From JACZSB01 sp965372015 (GTDB taxonomy: Bacteria; Fidelibacterota; Marinisomatia; SCGC-AAA003-L08; TS1B11), in contig CBDVAP010000026.1 of assembly GCA_965372015.1 (NCBI GenBank), positions 1-27,970 of the forward strand: a stretch of 27,970 bases of DNA. The letters are read 5' to 3'. The position numbers and the translations under genes were made by a program. The notes under the pieces were generated by a model. It searched no databases. It had not been told where the DNA came from and saw only the letters and a program-made list of their open reading frames with translations. This document shows, one piece after another, positions 8,901-16,898 of this stretch (positions are counted from its first letter, which is position 1; the number at the start of each line of letters is the position of its first letter).

Positions 8901-9324
8901 GGATCAGCGTCATACTCTGAACATCAATCTGGATATTCGCACCGGCCAACGCCTGGGGTTACTGCTGGGGGGCTGGAGCACCAACCTGCTGTACCGCTAC
9001 GGCAGCGGCACGCGCTGGACGCCTCCCAAGGGGCAGGATCGGGCCACCCTGGATAATACGAGGACCCTGCCCGAGCAACACACAGTGGATGTGCGGTTCG
9101 GCAAGTTAATGGTTTTAGGCGGGGTTGAAGCGGAGCTCATTATAGACGTGCGCAATCTTCTCAACCGGAAGAATATAGTAGCTATTGCCGATGAAGAGTG
9201 GTACGCCCTATTCGACAGCGACGGCGACGGAAAACCCGATTACGACCCGCAAGGGAAGTATAATGACCCGACGGTTTATTCGCGGGGCCGGCTGGTTCGG
9301 GCTGGGATTCAGATAAATTTCTGA
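5986..9324 (+). CDS. TonB-dependent receptor with carboxypeptidase-regulatory-like N-domain and EF-hand-like loops
   Basis: This is an outer-membrane, TonB-energised importer of an unidentified ligand, about 1112 residues long. The frame is open from GTG 5974, but GGGAG at 5976-5980 sits 5 nt before ATG 5986, which begins a good signal peptide (MKFRLLFRLLPAILAPIILW). A carboxypeptidase-regulatory-like beta domain follows (about 26-105; GKITGKIIDAETGMPLAGAN), as in SusC-type receptors. Next is the plug (about 110-225), with HFRGGRAREIVFLLDN and SAEYGNAQSGVVNVVTK. A beta-barrel runs to a C-terminal aromatic strand (RAGIQINF). Unusually, at least ten acidic EF-hand/dockerin-like loops of the type DxNxNGxLDxGE are set into long barrel loops (about 420-442, 495-545, 723-780, 1077-1087). 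These segments would face outward, so calcium binding outside the cell is a fair inference. It heads the plus-strand cluster, with the next gene 44 bp on. Confidence 0.9.
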   Translation: MKFRLLFRLLPAILAPIILWAGTTGKITGKIIDAETGMPLAGANVVVTGTSYGTAAGADGRYVIMNIPAGTYSLAASMIGYKTVTMTNVQVSVDLTTTQDYMMDVAAIEGEGVIVEATRPIIQQDITASRTIQSGEDVLRMPVDSYEGALVTIAGAVMEQGQVHFRGGRAREIVFLLDNTSMTDPLSGTNDTEVSTFAIQETHTMTGGFSAEYGNAQSGVVNVVTKDGGDAFNGKVRFTTSGYGLSDNLADIPVDEVAENLNRMEVGLSGPVNVLGSILPGRLTYLLTGDFLKTQGRFVNQDRTNSIILAKLTYRPVPQITLRLNALIDNEYHGRFLAASSGIGPNRSTNSNLWKRTVYEDQLFAGVEGFEGWAGNQQVDTEDIGIDDGTGTIIGAGNGRIDWIDIIPNGEWDEGEPTEDLDSNHNGRVDTEDLDHNGILDAHNMLDHLAPYDLRSNQFGLFLTHQISERTFYELRFTRYYTRTFRNVEEVINEDIDGDGRLDDVDEWILTAHGDFQWVDLDGDGYFDRGNEDLNGNGALDEYGTDLFTDKDANDYVDASEIGVAPRDYYRLMRQRDPLSNWMPWGDIPYQGQKDTDGFYTYAAGTTWGRTAWYEDESSDYGLKFDIDSQVMESQRIRAGVDIHLKDIFRYDAEDAYGYGEKFNVKPYQFAGYVQNKMEYGGMILNIGLRYDYFNARWDEYPNNGRDPTWDLAGEVYFGGSEDVNSNGRLDPGEDLNNNDYLDQDWIAEKYQIGGSWEDANNNGILDAGEDLNGNGTLDFPEYLVYPGDIKDPRTVPSQDFISPRFGISYPITDNDKMYFSYGRYFSAPPGTEMYQNLVFDLGGGFALIGNPKLKPEKTTSYEAGIVHAFRNQSTLELKGFFKNITGLTATTTVYYTQKDWYGFKINGDYGTVRGFELTHTQRPMSLGVFQLGGVTTYTYQIARTRFSDSYDSYHSAWADDILPTEESYANWDQRHTLNINLDIRTGQRLGLLLGGWSTNLLYRYGSGTRWTPPKGQDRATLDNTRTLPEQHTVDVRFGKLMVLGGVEAELIIDVRNLLNRKNIVAIADEEWYALFDSDGDGKPDYDPQGKYNDPTVYSRGRLVRAGIQINF

Positions 9325-9368
9325 TGTTCTGAAGCTGACTTCATGAAGGTAAAGAATGATAAAGTATA

Positions 9369-11702
9369 ATGCTGTTACTTAAGCTTGGTTCGCCCATATT
9401 GCACTTGCCTGGTGCTTTCCTGATCGGGCTTATGCTACTCCCGGTCCAACCGGGTCTCAGCAAGGAATTCAATAATAACAGAAACCGGTCGTTAGCCAAG
9501 ACGACAGGGCGGCCTGCGCCCGAGTATAAGGCTCATAATATCGGTACTCTCTGGAATGTGGTAACCAACTATGGCAGTTTCGGCGACCCGGAGTTTGCCA
9601 ATTCGGGGCGGCCTTCCATGGATTGGCCCGCTGGTGAGAGAAGCAGCTACCTGTACGATGGTTCGATCTTCGTGACCACCCTCGTGAACGGTGAGAAGTA
9701 TAGTTCAATTTACCTGTATGATTACGATGAATGGGAACCTTCGGAAGGTTCGTCCTTTCTGATTGGCAATGACGAGGTATCGGTGGTGACCACGCCGCGG
9801 TCCATCCAGGACAGTTGGGCTGAGTTCGATGACCTGGCTGCAGATACTGATCACTTTCCCCTGGGCATCAAGATCATCCGGCAGGGACTGGCGTGGAGCA
9901 TGCCCGAGGTGGACGATTTCGTGGCCTATGAGATTCAGGTCATCAACACGGGTCTGAACGGTAATCTGAGGGACGTCTATATCAGTTTCTGGTATGATCT
10001 GGACGTGGCTTCGATCGACGTTTCCGATCATCACATCGATGACCTGGTGGACTTTGATGGTTGGGATGGGACGGATACGGGGACTGATGAAGTGGACTGG
10101 GTGGATCCCCATGACCTGGATGGAGACGGGCTGACCGGGTACGACGACTACGGCTGGCCGTTCGCCGAACCGATGAATGTGGAGTCCGATGGGGCTGATG
10201 TGGGGTATCAGCCCGATAAAGCCGAACCCGACGGCATTTTCGATGAATATACCTTGATAATCGACCCCGAGGCCCCGGTCGTTTTCGCTGATGTGGCTGT
10301 CACAATCGGCGATTATGAGCTAGAAGCCGGGGATACGTTGCGCGATGTAAGCGGCCTGCCGATTTACGGCTACAAGGTGCCGCGCAACATGTCGTACATG
10401 TACGACTATGACAATCCCACCAGCTCCGATGACGACACGGGCGAGCGCAATCTTACTCCACCAGCCACAGGTTTTGTTGGCGGGCGTCTTATTTTTGCCG
10501 ATCCAACGATAGCCGATTATGTGTTCGAGCCGGCCGACAGCACTCACCAGCGGATTGTCCGGACATTCTCCCACCAGTGGTGGAATTGGGAGAGCGATCC
10601 GAGCAACGACGCCGAGAACTATGATTACATCACCGGCCAACACGAATTCAGCCAGGGCTTCATGTTTTTGCCTAATCCCTTTGCTATCGGAGCCCCTACC
10701 TTCGACTACCGTTATTTGCATTCCGCCGGTCCCTTTGATATCGCGGCCGGAGATACCATCCGGCTGGTCTGGGTGGAGGGGATCGGTGAGGGGATAGAAG
10801 GACTGCGAGCAAACATGGATAAGGCCCTGGAGGCTTATTATTCGGGCAGTGAGCACAGCAGCCCGTACAATCCTTCCGATTTCGAGAGTGATGTCCATTG
10901 GCGGCTGCCGGCCCCACCAGTCACGCCGAACCTATCCTATAGTCCCGGTGACACCCATGTCAAGCTGGTCTGGGACAATATTGCGGAAATCACACCTGAT
11001 TCCAAGACGGGATTGATCGACTTTGCGGGCTACAAGGTCTACCGGGCCATGTATTCGCCCAGCAACTGGACTTTAATCCATGCCATGTTTGATATCACCC
11101 AATTTGACGGGGACACAATTTATGTCACCAATACCGATGGGGACACCTTAGGCACGGTGTTGAAGTCGGAAGCGGTGGGACTCAGTAACGAATTCGTTGA
11201 CGATGGGGGAGCTGTGGCCTGGAGCAGCGCTATCACCGAGCGACCTGTGAATGGTATTCCATATTTTTATTCCCTGGTAGCGTTTGATACGGGCGATCCG
11301 CTGGTCGGCTTACCGGCGGCTGAAAGCGGCAAGACCAACTATCGGAAAAATGCCGATGGAGCGCCGCTGACGGTCGTACCTAAAGTGGTCTACGAATCGG
11401 TGACCGGTACTATTGATCTGGCGGAAATAAAGGTGGTGCCCAACCCCTATAAGGGTACCGGGGCGTTCGAAGATATTTACAAAAGCAGGATCAATTTTAT
11501 CAACTTGCCACCGGCGGCCAAGATTTCAATTTACAGCATGGCCGGGGATCTCATCGAGACGATCTCTCATGAAGACGGCACCGATTCGGAGGGATGGGAT
11601 CTTCTCTCGAGAAACAATCAAGCCATAGTCAGCGGCTTATACCTGTACGTCGTTGAAACGGCCGACGATCATCATATCGGCAAGTTTGTTGTGGTACGCT
11701 GA
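9369..11702 (+). CDS. Secreted protein of unknown function with divergent C-terminal sorting-like domain
   Basis: The 777-residue protein starts at ATG 9369 with a hydrophobic signal segment (about 10-28). I do not recognise a catalytic family. The N-terminal half (about 50-500) is rich in Asp, Trp and Tyr and holds acidic calcium-loop-like stretches such as DLDGDGLTGYDD (249-260). A fibronectin-III-like domain is visible at about 516-645 (VKLVWDNIAE, DFAGYKVYRA, YFYSLVAFD). The C-terminal about 90 residues (688-777) form a FlgD/T9SS-like domain that begins IKVVPNPYKG instead of QNYPNPFNP and ends VSGLYLYVVE and GKFVVVR. Its ribosome-binding site is poor. It sits between the receptor and the PorV-like gene, so it is probably a surface partner or cargo of that pair; this is inference from position. 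Confidence 0.75.
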   Translation: MLLLKLGSPILHLPGAFLIGLMLLPVQPGLSKEFNNNRNRSLAKTTGRPAPEYKAHNIGTLWNVVTNYGSFGDPEFANSGRPSMDWPAGERSSYLYDGSIFVTTLVNGEKYSSIYLYDYDEWEPSEGSSFLIGNDEVSVVTTPRSIQDSWAEFDDLAADTDHFPLGIKIIRQGLAWSMPEVDDFVAYEIQVINTGLNGNLRDVYISFWYDLDVASIDVSDHHIDDLVDFDGWDGTDTGTDEVDWVDPHDLDGDGLTGYDDYGWPFAEPMNVESDGADVGYQPDKAEPDGIFDEYTLIIDPEAPVVFADVAVTIGDYELEAGDTLRDVSGLPIYGYKVPRNMSYMYDYDNPTSSDDDTGERNLTPPATGFVGGRLIFADPTIADYVFEPADSTHQRIVRTFSHQWWNWESDPSNDAENYDYITGQHEFSQGFMFLPNPFAIGAPTFDYRYLHSAGPFDIAAGDTIRLVWVEGIGEGIEGLRANMDKALEAYYSGSEHSSPYNPSDFESDVHWRLPAPPVTPNLSYSPGDTHVKLVWDNIAEITPDSKTGLIDFAGYKVYRAMYSPSNWTLIHAMFDITQFDGDTIYVTNTDGDTLGTVLKSEAVGLSNEFVDDGGAVAWSSAITERPVNGIPYFYSLVAFDTGDPLVGLPAAESGKTNYRKNADGAPLTVVPKVVYESVTGTIDLAEIKVVPNPYKGTGAFEDIYKSRINFINLPPAAKISIYSMAGDLIETISHEDGTDSEGWDLLSRNNQAIVSGLYLYVVETADDHHIGKFVVVR

Positions 11703-11710
11703 CGATTACG

Positions 11711-11719
11711 AGGAGGGGG
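11711..11719 (+). promoter_or_regulatory. Strong ribosome-binding site deciding the PorV-like start
   Basis: AGGAGGGGG begins 9 nt after the previous stop codon. It has no ATG, GTG or TTG at a normal distance in the open frame. Position 11724 (ACG) lies 7 nt after AGGAGG and 11721 (ATT) lies 4 nt after. It argues that translation starts here rather than at GTG 11808, which has no ribosome-binding site. Confidence 0.6.
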
Positions 11720-11723
11720 TATT

Positions 11724-12770
11724 ACGCGAACTATTTGGTATATCACAGTTCTAGCGGTCTGCGGGGTCGTATTTCCCGTTACGCTCCATAGCCAGAGTTT
11801 TGCCAAGGTGGGCATTGTGGGCGCCCAGTTCCTGAAACTTGAGGTTGGCGCCAGATCTCTGGCAATGGGCTCGGCGTCCATGGGCACGGTCCACGATGCT
11901 TCGGCCATATTCTGGAATCCCGGAGGCTTAACATCAGTGAACAGGACCAGTGTGGTTCTATCGCATATGAGCTGGTTTGCCGATATCAATTACGAAGCGG
12001 GGGCCTTTGCGGTGCGCACCCCGGCAGGTGTATTTGGGGCCTTTGTGGCTTCTCTATCATCGGGAGAAATGGAAGTTACAACCGTGGAAGAGCAGACTGG
12101 CACCGGAGAGACATTCGAGAAGACGGACGCCGTCATGGGTGTGTCCTGGGCACGCAAGCTGACGCACAATTTTTCATTCGGTGTGAATGCCAAACTGGTG
12201 CGGGAAGATTATGGCTTCAGCGACGATATGTCCGGTGAAGCGATAGTGGCGCAGGCCATTGGCTTCGATGTCGGTACGCAGTATCAGACTGATTTCCGCT
12301 CGTTGAAAATGGGGCTGGCGATTCAGCACTTCGGACCGGAACTGCGGCCCAAGGGCAGTTTCCAGGACATTGTGGGATTTGACGCTCAAACACAGGAATA
12401 TGTCCGTGATCTAGAGAAGAACTTTAAGGCCTACCCGATGCCCATGGCCTTCCGGGCCGGTGTGGCCATGGAGGTATTCAGGCGGGATAATCAGGAAATT
12501 ATATTAGCTGTGGATGTTCTCCATCCCAGTGACAATGTCGAGAGGGTAAATATTGGCGCCGAGTATACGTTATTCAATTTGCTGGCCCTACGCGGCGGGC
12601 TGGTCTTCTACGCCGACAATAATCGTTTCGATGATCCCAATCGGACCAATGCCTATCGATTCTCTTTTGGGGCCGGGGTCAGCGTGGCCGGGATTAACAT
12701 CGACTACGCCTTCGTTGACTATGGCATATTGAGTAACGTACAGACATTTTCGGCAGTTTTCAATCTATGA
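11724..12770 (+). CDS. PorV/PorQ-family outer-membrane protein, non-AUG start
   Basis: About 348 residues if read from ACG 11724 (or 349 from ATT 11721); 320 from the first standard start, GTG 11808. The upstream codons give a clean signal peptide (RTIWYITVLAVCGVVFPV, then TLHSQS) joined in frame to the mature N-terminus FAKVGIVGAQFLKLEVGARS. That N-terminus, followed by LAMGSASMGTVHDASAIFWNPGGL, is typical of PorV/UPF0164-type barrels. The rest is alternating beta strands with GVNAKLV, INIDYAFVDYG and a C-terminal Phe-rich strand (TFSAVFNL), fitting a 14-strand FadL-like barrel. In Bacteroidota PorV binds sorting domains of type IX cargo and hands them to the attachment complex. Here it lies among sorting-domain proteins, so a cargo-shuttle role is a reasonable inference. 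The gene is 9 nt from the previous stop to its ribosome-binding site, so it is translated in an operon. Confidence 0.85.
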   Translation, partial: TRTIWYITVLAVCGVVFPVTLHSQSFAKVGIVGAQFLKLEVGARSLAMGSASMGTVHDASAIFWNPGGLTSVNRTSVVLSHMSWFADINYEAGAFAVRTPAGVFGAFVASLSSGEMEVTTVEEQTGTGETFEKTDAVMGVSWARKLTHNFSFGVNAKLVREDYGFSDDMSGEAIVAQAIGFDVGTQYQTDFRSLKMGLAIQHFGPELRPKGSFQDIVGFDAQTQEYVRDLEKNFKAYPMPMAFRAGVAMEVFRRDNQEIILAVDVLHPSDNVERVNIGAEYTLFNLLALRGGLVFYADNNRFDDPNRTNAYRFSFGAGVSVAGINIDYAFVDYGILSNVQTFSAVFNL

Positions 12771-12828
12771 CCGCCTTATGAATTCCCTCTTACAGAAGCA
12801 AGGCATCACCTAGAACCAGGGACGATTC

Positions 12829-15800
12829 ATGTCAGTATTCCGTCATTATAGTTGGAAGGGGATATCATGCGCCCTACTCGTTTCCGCGCTCGCCTTTTCA
12901 CTGGTTTCCACCGGGCTCAAGGCAGCGACTGGCGCCGGGAGAGAGGCAGCTTCTCAGAGTGAGCTAAACGGTACAAGCGCATTCTGGGTTCATAATTTCC
13001 AATTTTTCGCCGGGGATTACAGGATTGGGGCCACCCTGCAGCGGTCCAGCGATCACGGTGATTTCTATGTAGAAAACGCCGTCGTATTATCATTAGCGGA
13101 AGATGCATCGAACCGCTTGGTCTATGCCGGCACAGCCCACGGCGGCGTTTTCCGGCGCGGTTTTGATGATTCCACCTGGACCAGGATCAGCGACGGCCTG
13201 CCGGGCGATTCGGACCGCGGTGGCAATGAGGCAGTAAACGCTCTGGTAGTCACCGGGAGCGGTGTGGTTATTGCCGGGACCGATCAGGGCATTTATAGTT
13301 ACGATCCGGTTGGGGAGGTATGGGGAGCAAAAGGTGGTTCGGCGGCTGTCTGGGATATGCAGGTGGATGGCAGCACCCTCTATGCCGCCATGGGGGGCTA
13401 TGTTTGGCGGGACGATGAGGATGGCGACGGTGATATCGATGTGAGCATGGGGGTGCGCCGGAGTATCGACGGAGGTGCTAACTGGGACGATTATTCCGCC
13501 GGATTACCTAAAGATGAAGACGGTGAGTACATCGAAGTTTATTCACTTGCTAAAACCAATACCGCGATTTATGCGGCTACTCCCGGGGGAGTGTTTATGT
13601 TACCGGACGGCGCCGACGCCTGGACGGGCGCGATGCGAGATCTAGATGTAGCAACTCCCCAGGTAGCCGTCAAACTCTCGGAGTCCACCCGGGATGAAGC
13701 CCAGATGGGGGGAGCTTTCTTCAGGGATTATTACCGGTGGCTGACCGTAGGAACCGGGAGTGTATTCTCAGAGATAGAGCTGACGCTGACCTCGTTCGGA
13801 GTTACAGCCGGTGACGTAGATACTATAAGTATATGGCGGACTCCCTTGGAAGATGGTATTCTGGGCGATGCAGGCGCACTGTTGCTGGAGCTGAGTAGTA
13901 TTACCGGGTCCTATAACGTGTCTTTTTCTTTTATCGGTTATGATTCGCTCCTAACACTTTCCAGTTTTCGTTTCCTGGATGAGGACAGCGTAGCAACCAT
14001 AATCAATCCCTGGAATGAGGCCCTGCTGCTGGTTTCCGATGCTCAGGATCCGGCCTACGAGCCGGGCGGCCAATTTGCCACGATCACCTACGATAATGGA
14101 GTGAACTCCACTACCTGGTCCGCCAGGATAGAGGCGCTAAAGGAACCGAATAAGGACCTGCGCGGTGTGACCCTCACCGAAGCGAACAGAATTGCCGGAG
14201 TGAAACCTAATTACTATCGCCTTAACGATCCTGCGGAGCTGGCAAATTTCAGTGCGTCGACTATTGATAAGGCCAATACCTTCACTATGATTATAGGTAG
14301 CGCCGCCGGTGATTCGCTGGTGGGCTTTTCGGGCAATGTCAATGTCCTGATGTGGGATGGAAGCCAGCTTTACGCAGGGACCTCAGCCGGTGTGGCGGCC
14401 TACGATGATACTGCCCGGACCTGGAGTGCGATGCCCTATTTGCTGCCCTTTACGCCCATTCCGGTGCATTCCCTGGCAACTGTTGATGGTGACCTGGTGG
14501 CCGGCGGTGATTTTGGATTTTACCAATTCTCCGCGGGCGACTCCCGCTGGCTGCCGACCAATAAAGGGCTGATGAGCTATATTACCGACAATGAAATCGA
14601 CGAGTTAGCCGATTATCTGGACAATTCTACCCCAGTTGATCCCACCAGGGGAATCTATGAAATACTCACGGACGCAGAGAATTTCGGCGTCGACCGCCTG
14701 CCGGATATTGACCAATCCGATAAGATAGGCTTCCTGCTTCATGACATCCACGATATCGCGGAGTCCTGGAACGGTACTTCCAACGGCTCTGCAGGGGGCA
14801 TCGAGCAGATTTACGGCTATATCCGCCCTCTCGATCAGGCTTTGATCGGGCGGACCAACCGGCGGGATATGATCTATTTAACGACTAAGGGCGCCGACGC
14901 CGAAGAGCGAGGCGCTGCCATCGCGCACCAGTTGGTGAGCCTCATGATGCTTAAGCAGGATGTTGATGAGGAACGCTGGATTTCCGAAGGGATTGCCTTT
15001 TTTGGTGAAAAGTTGTGCGGTTTCGATATGCCGGCCACCTGGGTCGATTTCCCCCAGAGAGCAGCTGTTGGCCTCCCGTTAGTGGTGGGGACACCGAACG
15101 TCGCTTGGGCAGTGAGCCCTGATGGCGGCTCGGCGGTGGGGGAGCTGCACACCAAGGCTGGCCTGTGGATCACCTACCTCTATGAAAACCTGGGTGGCAT
15201 AGATTTCGTCAAGGCCTTAATGGATGAAGAGAATAACGGGATTGACGGCATTGAAGCTTTGATGCGCCAGGGATTCCGGCCAGCGGGTGTCTCCGATCTC
15301 GACTTTAACGATCTTTTCACCGCCTGGACCATCGCCTATGCGATCAATGATACCAATGCCTCTGATCCGGTCACCAAACTGCGCTATGGCTATTCAGATC
15401 CACTCTACTACCAGATGATCGAGAGTTATCGCAGCAGATCGACGGACCGGTTAGGTGTCCTGACCATGCCCTTAATGAGCGATGGCAGCATGAATGACTA
15501 TGACATTCTGGTCACACCGTTACTATTCGAGGATGGGATCAATAGCTGGTCCACCGTGTACCGTCTATTTTTGTACTTGGAGGCAACTGGGGGACGGGAG
15601 AGTTGGGCCGGGCAGAAATTTCATTTGAACGGAGTTGACTGGGGCACGGTAGCAGTCTGGCTGCTGAAGCATAAAACCGACGGCGGCTTTGATGTGGTGC
15701 ACTTGACCGATTCGGTGACTGCTGAAAATGAACTGATATTCGACATTTTCGATGAGTACGGGGCCAATGCCGACACCAGCGAATATGCCTACGATAAGAT

Positions 15801-16890
15801 TATTATTGGGTTCAGTAACCAACACCGGGAGCCGCGTGGGATTAGGGTTGTACTGGCCACCGATGTGACTCCCCCGGAAATCGAGCTTAGCCTGGTACAC
15901 AATGTCGTCTATCCCGAATTCGTTTCTTTCTATATCTGGACCAATGAGCGTCTTCATGAGGACGTGGGGGTTCCTGAAAACCCGGTGGTTAACATAATTC
16001 GGGGAGCCGGTCGGGATGAAACGGTGGGCGTTTCATTATTTCATACGATTATGGATGGGAGCAATTATCTGGGCTCGATCTATTCTGGAGAGCTCCAGTT
16101 GGAAAGCGGCGAGTCCTTTATACTGAAGTTGACTACCATCCAAGACATAGCGGGTAATGACGCACCCCCGGAGTCTCTGACAGTTTCGGTGGGCAAAGTA
16201 ATCGCAAAATCCAAGCAAGTCTTCCAATCCGAGAATGGGCGAGTGACACTCACACTGCCGGCTGATGCCCTGGGTGATATACCATATGTTACAATCAGCC
16301 AAGCGTCCCCAAGGGTAACAAGCTTATCGGGCAGTGCCAACTTCGAGTCACTGAGTAGCGCCATTTCCCTTTATACTATCGGGCCGGGGGGAGCACAAAT
16401 CAGGGGTCGGGGCATCATCAGAATTAAGGTGGATCCTGAGGATGCCGATGAGCAACAGTTGGGTCTGTATCGTGTTTTTCAGGGAGGATTGGAACCTGTC
16501 CCGTCTAGTTATGACCCGGGTAATGGAAGTATCAGTGCCCAGATTGACGTCTTGGGGACCTATATGATCGCCGGTGATGCCGCCATTCCTGCCGAGATTG
16601 CCACGGTACCTGAGAGGTACGAACTGGTCCAGAATTATCCCAACCCATTTAATCCGGCCACTACTATCAGCTTCGGCCTGCCCGAGGCCGGTTACACCAG
16701 GGTGGAAGTATTCGATATCCTGGGCCGAACGGTCCGAACCCTGGTCGACGGGTATTACGAGGCCGGGACCTACGATGTGATTTGGAACGGTAAAGAAAGC
16801 CAGGGGGCGGCAGTGGGCAGCGGCGTTTATTTCTACTCCATTCATTCAAAGGGCTTCACCGCCACCAGAAAAATGATTTTGTTAAAATAG
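12829..16890 (+). CDS. Giant secreted protein: beta-propeller, inactive M30-like peptidase region, type A sorting domain
   Basis: The 1353-residue protein starts at ATG 12829 behind AGGGA and carries a signal peptide (about 8-32). Propeller-like repeats occur at about 85-265 (VYAGTAHGGVF, VIAGTDQGIYSYD, IYAATPGGVFML, with an Asp-box-like SIDGGANWDDY) and again at 503-585 (LYAGTSAGVAAYDD). A beta-sandwich of about 220 residues lies between. Residues about 605-870 resemble an M30-type zinc metallopeptidase: MIYLTT (681-686), the helix AIAHQLVSLMM (698-707) and ERWISEGIAFFGEKL (715-729) align with the usual strand, HExxH helix and xWLNEG segment. The zinc motif here reads HQLVS, so the catalytic Glu and second His are gone. 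An Ig-like domain (about 1012-1122), a ZU5-like segment (about 1137-1250) and a type A sorting domain (1264-1353, QNYPNPFNPATTISF, KMILLK) follow. It is probably a surface-displayed binding protein. It is followed 8 bp later by the TPR lipoprotein gene. Confidence 0.85.
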   Translation: MSVFRHYSWKGISCALLVSALAFSLVSTGLKAATGAGREAASQSELNGTSAFWVHNFQFFAGDYRIGATLQRSSDHGDFYVENAVVLSLAEDASNRLVYAGTAHGGVFRRGFDDSTWTRISDGLPGDSDRGGNEAVNALVVTGSGVVIAGTDQGIYSYDPVGEVWGAKGGSAAVWDMQVDGSTLYAAMGGYVWRDDEDGDGDIDVSMGVRRSIDGGANWDDYSAGLPKDEDGEYIEVYSLAKTNTAIYAATPGGVFMLPDGADAWTGAMRDLDVATPQVAVKLSESTRDEAQMGGAFFRDYYRWLTVGTGSVFSEIELTLTSFGVTAGDVDTISIWRTPLEDGILGDAGALLLELSSITGSYNVSFSFIGYDSLLTLSSFRFLDEDSVATIINPWNEALLLVSDAQDPAYEPGGQFATITYDNGVNSTTWSARIEALKEPNKDLRGVTLTEANRIAGVKPNYYRLNDPAELANFSASTIDKANTFTMIIGSAAGDSLVGFSGNVNVLMWDGSQLYAGTSAGVAAYDDTARTWSAMPYLLPFTPIPVHSLATVDGDLVAGGDFGFYQFSAGDSRWLPTNKGLMSYITDNEIDELADYLDNSTPVDPTRGIYEILTDAENFGVDRLPDIDQSDKIGFLLHDIHDIAESWNGTSNGSAGGIEQIYGYIRPLDQALIGRTNRRDMIYLTTKGADAEERGAAIAHQLVSLMMLKQDVDEERWISEGIAFFGEKLCGFDMPATWVDFPQRAAVGLPLVVGTPNVAWAVSPDGGSAVGELHTKAGLWITYLYENLGGIDFVKALMDEENNGIDGIEALMRQGFRPAGVSDLDFNDLFTAWTIAYAINDTNASDPVTKLRYGYSDPLYYQMIESYRSRSTDRLGVLTMPLMSDGSMNDYDILVTPLLFEDGINSWSTVYRLFLYLEATGGRESWAGQKFHLNGVDWGTVAVWLLKHKTDGGFDVVHLTDSVTAENELIFDIFDEYGANADTSEYAYDKIIIGFSNQHREPRGIRVVLATDVTPPEIELSLVHNVVYPEFVSFYIWTNERLHEDVGVPENPVVNIIRGAGRDETVGVSLFHTIMDGSNYLGSIYSGELQLESGESFILKLTTIQDIAGNDAPPESLTVSVGKVIAKSKQVFQSENGRVTLTLPADALGDIPYVTISQASPRVTSLSGSANFESLSSAISLYTIGPGGAQIRGRGIIRIKVDPEDADEQQLGLYRVFQGGLEPVPSSYDPGNGSISAQIDVLGTYMIAGDAAIPAEIATVPERYELVQNYPNPFNPATTISFGLPEAGYTRVEVFDILGRTVRTLVDGYYEAGTYDVIWNGKESQGAAVGSGVYFYSIHSKGFTATRKMILLK

Positions 16891-16898
16891 TAACCAGG

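Noticed and set aside
8281..8949. Minus-strand frame of 222 codons inside the TonB receptor
   Set aside because: Antisense to the clear barrel coding sequence; no start signal or recognisable family.
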